From positions 1 through 64,000 of the forward strand of contig JAFUFG010000001.1 in the NCBI GenBank assembly GCA_017470045.1: a stretch of 64,000 nucleotides of DNA. Direction: 5' to 3'. Source of the DNA: Bacilli bacterium. GTDB lineage: Bacteria; Bacillota_I; Bacilli_A; RF39; UBA660. Below are positions 58,155 through 64,000 of this stretch, piece by piece. A program made the translations under genes and the position numbers. How positions within the stretch are numbered: the first letter of the stretch is position 1; every line of letters starts with the position of its first letter. The notes beneath the pieces are model-generated. The model was not told the origin of the DNA. It did not search any database and worked only from the letters and a program-made list of their open reading frames with translations.

Positions 58155-60968
58155 ATGGCTGATTCCTTAAATAATATAAATCCAAGAGATCTTAAAGACG
58201 TAAAAGACTCACTTATTATACAAGAACAAACTACGTCTCCATTAACACCAAATATTTATGACTTATCTACATTCGTAGATAGTCTTAAAAATAAATACTT
58301 TGCTAATAATAGCGATACTATGAGTATGGGTACATTTGGTTTCATTCATGAAATGGGTACCAATATTTTACAGAATGCTGCTATTATGGCATCAGAATAT
58401 TCTAATGAAGCTATACCTACTAGAGCTAAATTTGAAAAGAACATTCTTTGTCATGCTCTTAGTCTAGGTATAAATAAAATTAGAGCAGTACCGGCACAAA
58501 TGGAAATATATCTGTGCTTACCAGAAGATAGATTATTAGAGAATATGTCTCATCATGACGTATATGGTGATAATGTATTTATTTTTGATAAGAATTTCGA
58601 TATTCATATTGGTAAAGATAATGATATTTATACATATCATGTAGATTATGATATTGTAGTAAAACATAATCTTCTTCGTAATGGCAAGTATATTTATACA
58701 GCTACTTATATTATTGATAATGAAAACGATATAAGTGATATTACTAATCCTTATCTTCCTAACGTTGGTATCTCTAGATTAGGTAAAACTAATATTGTAA
58801 TGATTCATACTACTATTCGTCAAACAGAGATACATGAAGATTATAAGACTATATTGGTAACAAATCCATTAGAAAGCAAAATGCTTACTTTCTCGTTTGA
58901 AGATCAATTAGCATATTTTTATGTAGACGTTAATGAAGACGGGCAGACTCATCATCTTAAATGCTTATATGATGGATTATACAATATAGAAGATGGATCA
59001 GAATATTGTAATTATACTTACATAGATTCTAAAACAATTCGTATTGTATTTAATAGAGACTCTTACCAACCTAGACAGAATGCTGAAGTTACTATTCATT
59101 ATGTAACTACTAAAGGTGATGAATGCAATTTCAGTTATGAAGAAACTAAGATCCAGGATTTGAATAGTGATAGATATCCATATAATAATATATACATGGT
59201 TTCCTATCCTATATCTGATTCTGCTTATGGTCAGGATAAGAAAGACATAGATGAAATCAGAAAGATTATTCCTCAGCAGATGCTTATGAGGAATAGTATA
59301 TCTACATATACCGATCTTAATAATTTCTTTAACTCTCTGAATACTGATCAAGTAAGATTATACTTTTTACAGAAAGTGCACAACCAGATACAGAGATTAT
59401 TTTTCTGCTATATTTTGATTAAAGATGATGCTAATAATATAATGCCTACTAATACAGTAGATGCATTTATTACTAGAGAATTGTTTAGTAATATTAATAA
59501 GCAGAATTATATTTTACAACCTGGAACAGCATTTAGATTAAGATATGATGATGAAGAAGCTGTCGGTATTACAACTCCTACTGGATTAAGTACAGAAAAG
59601 ATCCCTCCATCCTATTTGTCTGAATTAGACGAATGGGCATTAGGAGAAGAGCAAAATGGTTTCTTGTACACTTGTCCGTTCCTTATTGTTATCAATAAGA
59701 ATCCTTTCTTATTAAATTACTATTTAAATATACTTGATTATTCTAAAAATGTAAACTTTGAATGGATAAATAATGAATCTGAACTTCAGTTTATAATGAC
59801 AACTTCTGGTACTAACCCTGTAGAAGTATTAAAACCTTTCTATCCTGAAGAAGATAGAAATACTTATTTTATTAAGATCATTCTTACACAAAATATTTCT
59901 GCGGAATTTAATATGATTACTATCAATGAAGATAATCCTGAAGAAATAGCCGTAAATAATATGAAGGTTATTGGTGTAATATATACTGATGGGGCTCCTA
60001 GTAGATGGTGTGAAGCTACTATTGAAGCGTCTGACTATGATGAGACAGAGTATGTATATAATTATACATTTAAAATTACTACGAATAATATCATAGATTC
60101 TAATGCTAATATTAATATTACTGATGGATTATATGCTGCTGGTACTAATAAGAAAATAATTACTACATTACCTTCTAATGTAGAATTCAAAATATTTATT
60201 CTTGGGAAATTAGATGAGTTATATGGAAGTCGTCCTGAAGATGATGATATCGATGCAATTGTTCCTGGATTAGAAGATTATACATTATTTAACGTATACT
60301 CTGTTAATACTGGGTTAGACTTATTCTTTGATTATACTAATATAATGGAATCTTATATTGAAATTTCTCCTTCAGAAACTGGAGAGCAGGGATATCATGT
60401 TAAGAGATTACCATTAATTCGCTATTCTTATTTTGATACTCAGTCTAGAGTGTCTAAATTTATTAAATTATTAGAGTATAGAAGATTGTACGTGCAGTCT
60501 TCTTTGCTTTTATTAGAAGATTCGTTTGGTATTGATATGAAATTCTTTAATACTTATGGTCCATCTAAAAATTATATTATTGCTAGAACAACAGACAGAG
60601 ATACTAATGTAGACAGAATTAATATTAGTCTTAAATTTGAAGCTAAATTACAGGCAGCTGCTGAACCTGATATTGAAGATAGACTTATTAAATATATTAA
60701 AGACTATCTTGAAAATATTAATTATATAGCTGACCTTCATATTCCTAACTTGACTACTGCAGTTAAGAACGAATTCTATAAACAGCTTGTATACTTTAAG
60801 TTTATTAGTCTTAATAATTATGACTACATGTATCAGAGTATATACAAGAATACAGAAGATGATGACTACACATTCTCTACTACAGTACCTGAATTTATTA
60901 ATATTGACACCAAGAGAAATACTGAAGGCTTAGATGTTCCAGATATTACAATAGATATAATTGAATAA
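58155..60968 (+). CDS. Baseplate wedge-like protein
   Basis: 937 residues. The N-terminal ~300 (TMSMGTFGFIHEMGTNILQNAAIMASEYSNEAIPTRAKFEKNILCHALSLGINKIRAVPAQMEIYLCLPED) have the EAxPTxAKFExxIxxHA pattern I associate with baseplate wedge proteins of large myophages (T4 gp6/gp7-like position in the tail). Beta-rich modules follow, and the C-terminal half is mixed. It directly follows the 440-residue gene (27-base gap with AGGAGG). It likely assembles with the 2165-residue protein into the baseplate. Confidence 0.65.
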   Translation: MADSLNNINPRDLKDVKDSLIIQEQTTSPLTPNIYDLSTFVDSLKNKYFANNSDTMSMGTFGFIHEMGTNILQNAAIMASEYSNEAIPTRAKFEKNILCHALSLGINKIRAVPAQMEIYLCLPEDRLLENMSHHDVYGDNVFIFDKNFDIHIGKDNDIYTYHVDYDIVVKHNLLRNGKYIYTATYIIDNENDISDITNPYLPNVGISRLGKTNIVMIHTTIRQTEIHEDYKTILVTNPLESKMLTFSFEDQLAYFYVDVNEDGQTHHLKCLYDGLYNIEDGSEYCNYTYIDSKTIRIVFNRDSYQPRQNAEVTIHYVTTKGDECNFSYEETKIQDLNSDRYPYNNIYMVSYPISDSAYGQDKKDIDEIRKIIPQQMLMRNSISTYTDLNNFFNSLNTDQVRLYFLQKVHNQIQRLFFCYILIKDDANNIMPTNTVDAFITRELFSNINKQNYILQPGTAFRLRYDDEEAVGITTPTGLSTEKIPPSYLSELDEWALGEEQNGFLYTCPFLIVINKNPFLLNYYLNILDYSKNVNFEWINNESELQFIMTTSGTNPVEVLKPFYPEEDRNTYFIKIILTQNISAEFNMITINEDNPEEIAVNNMKVIGVIYTDGAPSRWCEATIEASDYDETEYVYNYTFKITTNNIIDSNANINITDGLYAAGTNKKIITTLPSNVEFKIFILGKLDELYGSRPEDDDIDAIVPGLEDYTLFNVYSVNTGLDLFFDYTNIMESYIEISPSETGEQGYHVKRLPLIRYSYFDTQSRVSKFIKLLEYRRLYVQSSLLLLEDSFGIDMKFFNTYGPSKNYIIARTTDRDTNVDRINISLKFEAKLQAAAEPDIEDRLIKYIKDYLENINYIADLHIPNLTTAVKNEFYKQLVYFKFISLNNYDYMYQSIYKNTEDDDYTFSTTVPEFINIDTKRNTEGLDVPDITIDIIE

Positions 60969-60982
60969 ATGGAGAGTTTATT

Positions 60983-61186
60983 ATGGTTACAAAAGAAGAA
61001 TTAAGAAAAGCTTATATGGAAGGATACCAGAAAGCTATATTAGAATTTAGATTTAGATTACCAAATAAGCCGTCTAAGATTACAAAAGATTTTTCTGATA
61101 AGCATATTCGGGCTCCACGGATCAGACGTAGATTGAAAAGTATAGCGAATATGTTTAAAAAAAGAAAAAAGAAAAGTGGATGGTGA
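60983..61186 (+). CDS. Small very basic protein
   Basis: 67 residues; the C-terminal half is almost all Arg/Lys (RAPRIRRRLKSIANMFKKRKKK). The N-terminal VTKEELRKAYMEGYQKAILE forms an amphipathic helix. It sits between a baseplate gene and the membrane zincin with only 14 and 6 bases of spacing. Likely nucleic-acid or membrane-surface binding; unknown function. Confidence 0.6.
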   Translation: MVTKEELRKAYMEGYQKAILEFRFRLPNKPSKITKDFSDKHIRAPRIRRRLKSIANMFKKRKKKSGW

Positions 61187-61192
61187 TATCAA

Positions 61193-63088
61193 ATGAGCGA
61201 TCAAGTTATAAATGAAGCTTACTTTGGTAAGTCCGATAAAATTGTAAAAATAGAAAAGCTTATCGGTAGAGTAAGATCAAAATTCAAAGATTCTTATATG
61301 AAGTATAATATAGAAGGATCGGAAGAATGGCAAGAACTTAAAGAAGCATTTGAAGATGCATTTGGATTCTATAGCTTGACTTTATTATTAGGCAGATCTG
61401 GTATTCCTAATGCATTTACTGTTCCTATCTCTTTAAGTTTAGATAGAGTACATGAAATACAGAATAAAGTTAGACTTAGTAAGATTAGTGGCCTTAAATT
61501 TGATCCTAAGGATAAGTTTTGTACTCTTATTACTATAGAAGAAGAATTATTGTTTAATTTCGAGTTTACTGATGGAGAAATTACTGCTATATTATTACAT
61601 GAAGTAGGGCATAACTTCCAAACAGTAGGCTATAATCATTTGGTAATGCTAGCATTCATTGATAGTATATTTAACCTTCTTATCGGTTTACAAAGAGGAG
61701 ATATTAGTGGATTAATATTATTTGAGCCTATTCGTAAAGTAGCATTAGGATCTATAAATAGTTTACAGGGAACAGCTGTTTATAATGTATTAGACGTTAT
61801 ATCTAAAGTAGCTAGGTTCCCTATGCAGATAGCTATTAAAATAGCATATCCTCTTCTTAAAATGTTCCAGTTTATACAGTATACATCTATGGTATTGATG
61901 GCACCATTATTGGCTTACTGCATTACATTCAATGGATATGCTAAAGAAAATTTTGCTGATAAATATCCTGTTATGTTAGGATATGGTCCTGAATATTCTA
62001 GTGCTATGGGTAAATTGAATACTACAATTAATAACATTGGTGCATTATGGGCTATCAATAGAATTCCTATTATCTCTCACTTGTATCAGTTTTTACTTGT
62101 TAGTGTAACATTCCTTGGTATAGCAATAGATCCTCATCCTGAATATAGTGCTCGTGTAATGAATATTATAAACACATTAGAACATGATTTGAATGATAGA
62201 AGATTAGATCCTAAAGCAAGAAAACAAATTAGAGAAGACTTGGCTAGAGTAAAGAAGAATATTCAGACTTATCTTGATAATCCTATGAGCTCTGGGGATG
62301 AAGTATCTCTAACATATCAGAAATGGTTAATGGAAAAGTTCCCTGGATATGGAGATATCAGATCTAAGATGTTAAAAGATAGTGATATTGATGATAGCAC
62401 TATAGATAAAAACTTTAAAGAATTACAAAAAGTAAAAGAAGACTCAGATATCAATCAGTATCCTGGAATTAAAGAAATGTGCGAATCATTTGAATATCCT
62501 GAATATGATGATTGTAGTGTTACTGAGACTGTAACTGAAGCATATGTTAAAGGATATATAGCCGGACTTGAGAACTATGGAAATATTAAATATGATACTT
62601 TACATGAAGGTATTATAGATGATATTCAGGGATGGTATAGAAGAAGACTTACTAGTGAAGAACTTGAAGAAGCTAAAAAAGAATTAAGAGGAATTCTAAG
62701 TAAAGTTAGGATTCCTGATGTTAAACCAGTAGTAAAAATATTCGGTAAAGAAATAGGAAATAAACAAGCAGCACTTAAAGTATCAGAAAAGTTCGTTCAT
62801 ATTATAGATAAAAATGGAATAGCAGACTTTACTATAATAGATAGCTTTGCTATGACAGATCAAGGTAAACATACAATTACTGGTATTAATAAAGTAAATG
62901 AAGTTATGAGAAAAATAAATGCTAATTCTAAGAAGTATCAGTACTTTGTTACTAGAGATATAACTTCTACTAATAATACTGGATTTGTTGGTGTTATTTA
63001 TGCTTATAGAAGAAAAGATAAAGTAACTAAGAGTGAACTTAGTGATAAGATAGAAGGATTAAACAAACAAACTATTATTGTATATTAA
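61193..63088 (+). CDS. Membrane zinc metallopeptidase-like protein (M48-type HExxH/ExxAD)
   Basis: 631 residues. HEVGH near residue 135 (AILLHEVGHNFQTVGYNH) and, about 115 residues later, ENFADKYP (third ligand Glu) give the M48 gluzincin layout. Between and after them are hydrophobic stretches (HLVMLAFIDSIFNLLIGL, IQYTSMVLMAPLLAYCITF, FLLVSVTFLGIAI) that should span membranes. The C-terminal ~200 residues (YRRRLTSEELEEAKKELRGILSKV...) form an additional soluble domain. It could process a phage or host protein, or act in virion maturation or membrane stress. Encoded with baseplate genes; palindromic terminator after it. Confidence 0.75.
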   Translation: MSDQVINEAYFGKSDKIVKIEKLIGRVRSKFKDSYMKYNIEGSEEWQELKEAFEDAFGFYSLTLLLGRSGIPNAFTVPISLSLDRVHEIQNKVRLSKISGLKFDPKDKFCTLITIEEELLFNFEFTDGEITAILLHEVGHNFQTVGYNHLVMLAFIDSIFNLLIGLQRGDISGLILFEPIRKVALGSINSLQGTAVYNVLDVISKVARFPMQIAIKIAYPLLKMFQFIQYTSMVLMAPLLAYCITFNGYAKENFADKYPVMLGYGPEYSSAMGKLNTTINNIGALWAINRIPIISHLYQFLLVSVTFLGIAIDPHPEYSARVMNIINTLEHDLNDRRLDPKARKQIREDLARVKKNIQTYLDNPMSSGDEVSLTYQKWLMEKFPGYGDIRSKMLKDSDIDDSTIDKNFKELQKVKEDSDINQYPGIKEMCESFEYPEYDDCSVTETVTEAYVKGYIAGLENYGNIKYDTLHEGIIDDIQGWYRRRLTSEELEEAKKELRGILSKVRIPDVKPVVKIFGKEIGNKQAALKVSEKFVHIIDKNGIADFTIIDSFAMTDQGKHTITGINKVNEVMRKINANSKKYQYFVTRDITSTNNTGFVGVIYAYRRKDKVTKSELSDKIEGLNKQTIIVY

Positions 63089-63100
63089 AAAATAAATAAT

Positions 63101-63132
63101 GAGAGGCTGACCCATAATGGGTCAGCCTACTC
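63101..63132. terminator. Hairpin terminator (bidirectional)
   Basis: AGGCTGACCC-ATAAT-GGGTCAGCCT, between convergent genes ending at 63088 (plus) and 63148 (minus). Confidence 0.85.
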
Positions 63133-63147
63133 TTTGCCATGGGACTA

Positions 63148-63804
63148 CTATGCAGCCTTTCTCCAAGTTTTGGTTGCCCAAGACCAGACTAAAGGCTCTG
63201 TGAACATTATAGGTTGACCATATTGGTCATACACTATATGCCCATTTTCATCTACCGCATAGTACAACTGCGGTGTAGTTGATACTGTAGCCGTCATAGT
63301 ACCATTATTAACACCTTCTTGGACGGCTTCAACGATTTTTTCTGAAGGGGTTTGCAGCTCTACAGCTACTTCTTCTTTAACCCCTTTTTTCTTTTTTTCT
63401 TTTTCTTTCGTTTTGGATGTTGGAGCTCCCATAGGTACCGTAGCTGCTTTCTCTTTCTCTTTCGCATCAGAAATTGACTTTTGCTCAGGAGTCTGAGACT
63501 TAGGTTCTGCTTTTTCCTTTTTGGCATTCAACTCTTTTTCGAGTCTTTTGATTACATCAATAGAATTTTCATAATATCTTTCAGACGGATTTACATCGAA
63601 ATCCTTGTCCTCCAGAATTTGTTTCCGAATCCTAATCTGGGCTTCCAGATCTTTTGATTCTTCAGCATCACTCAACTCTTTTTCTAATTGGCGATACTTT
63701 TGAAGAATCTTTTTACGCTGTTCCAGCGTTTCTTTCAATGGATACAGATTCTTCATTATGTTGTAATCGACTCTCCGGATAAAATATGGCTCTTTAATTT
63801 TCAT
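63148..63804 (-). CDS. Charged, probably coiled-coil protein
   Basis: 218 residues. A predicted coiled coil (about residues 20-95: ETLEQRKKILQKYRQLEKELSDAEESKDLEAQIRIRKQILEDK) is followed by an Lys/Glu/Pro-rich linker and a compact C-terminus containing LYYAVDENGHIVYDQYGQPIMF. Base composition is less AT-rich than its neighbours, a possible sign of separate origin. I chose ATG at 63804 (MKIKEPYF) after AGGAGG; the longer frame has no ribosome binding site. Function unknown. Confidence 0.7.
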   Translation of the reverse strand: MKIKEPYFIRRVDYNIMKNLYPLKETLEQRKKILQKYRQLEKELSDAEESKDLEAQIRIRKQILEDKDFDVNPSERYYENSIDVIKRLEKELNAKKEKAEPKSQTPEQKSISDAKEKEKAATVPMGAPTSKTKEKEKKKKGVKEEVAVELQTPSEKIVEAVQEGVNNGTMTATVSTTPQLYYAVDENGHIVYDQYGQPIMFTEPLVWSWATKTWRKAA

Positions 63805-63865
63805 GATTAGCCCTCCTTTTAAGCAAATAATAATGTTTTTGGGATTCATTTTCCCATGGCACTAA

Positions 63866-63878
63866 TATAGTATCTAAA
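63866..63878 (-). promoter_or_regulatory. Putative TTAGATA-class promoter
   Basis: The minus strand reads TTTAGATACTATA, about 60 bases upstream of the coiled-coil gene. Confidence 0.5.
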
Positions 63879-63936
63879 TGATTTTTTCTTTAATAACAAA
63901 AACACAATAATAAATATATTATGGAGGTCTATAATC

Positions 63937-64000
63937 ATGAGCCAATATACTGATAGAATTAAAGCTAAAATGAATGGAACTTTTTATGATGATTCTGATT
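63937..64000 (+). CDS. Start of an unknown gene (truncated by window end)
   Basis: ATG at 63937 with ATGGAGG 12 bases upstream; reads MSQYTDRIKAKMNGTFYDDSD before the window ends. Too short to identify. Confidence 0.6.
   Translation, partial: MSQYTDRIKAKMNGTFYDDSD

Noticed and set aside
1..64000. Alternative genetic code (TGA or TAG reassigned)
   Set aside because: Genes end normally at TAA, TAG and TGA, and large conserved genes contain no in-frame stops under the standard code.

Overview
This window is part of the genome of a large (jumbo-type) tailed bacteriophage with a contractile-tail style baseplate, almost certainly infecting a low-GC Gram-positive (Firmicutes) host. The evidence is: strongly AT-rich DNA; AGGAGG-type ribosome binding sites before nearly every gene; a multi-subunit, phage-encoded RNA polymerase of the phiKZ/AR9 kind (beta in one piece, beta' split into separate N- and C-terminal polypeptides); a 3153-residue tape measure protein carrying three peptidoglycan-hydrolase domains; baseplate-wedge-like proteins; a small tRNA cluster; and phage nucleotide and DNA metabolism genes (ThyX, RNase H, RusA). 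No integrase, ribosomal RNA or CRISPR array is visible. The standard genetic code fits all genes.

Layout. 1-2273 (minus): the beta' N-terminal gene, broken by two related group I introns around a 35-codon mini-exon; the second intron carries an HNH homing endonuclease and runs off the left edge. 2340-4738 (minus): small proteins and the beta' C-terminal polypeptide. 4872-13664 (minus): tail/baseplate and adhesin-like proteins sharing a beta-rich repeat. 13787-15396 (plus): an HNH-like protein, a candidate small RNA and a membrane protein. 15430-22726 (minus): two operons of mostly unknown proteins, including a kinase-fold/zinc-ribbon protein and RNase H. 22811-24689 (minus): tRNA-Arg, a tRNA-like RNA, tRNA-Leu, an HNH gene and tRNA-Met, followed upstream by an unknown gene and an acyl carrier protein. 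24737-29951 (mostly minus): Cys-rich small proteins, a secreted 3D-domain protein, a second HNH-like protein (plus) and thymidylate synthase ThyX. 29952-30641: the largest gene-free stretch, rich in inverted repeats and a GC-rich structured element. 30642-39614: small genes on both strands around the RNA polymerase beta gene. 39768-52678 (plus): tape measure, tail tube/baseplate protein and RusA. 52855-56660 (minus): three probable virion proteins and a candidate structured RNA. 56805-63088 (plus): baseplate proteins and a membrane zincin. 63148-64000: a charged coiled-coil protein and the start of another gene.

How it works together. The beta and split beta' genes encode the core of a phage RNA polymerase. 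Two recurring upstream motifs (a TTAGATA-Y-TATA type and an ACATATTAGTAAT type before structural genes) are plausible promoters for two transcription classes. Transcription units are separated by an unusual set of near-perfect loopless palindromes, many centred on CATATG, that look like bidirectional terminators. The tail genes supply the injection machine and the cell-wall-cutting tape measure. ThyX, RNase H and RusA support DNA synthesis and processing. Several gene-free stretches hold candidate non-coding RNAs, which are the most likely unexplored biology here.
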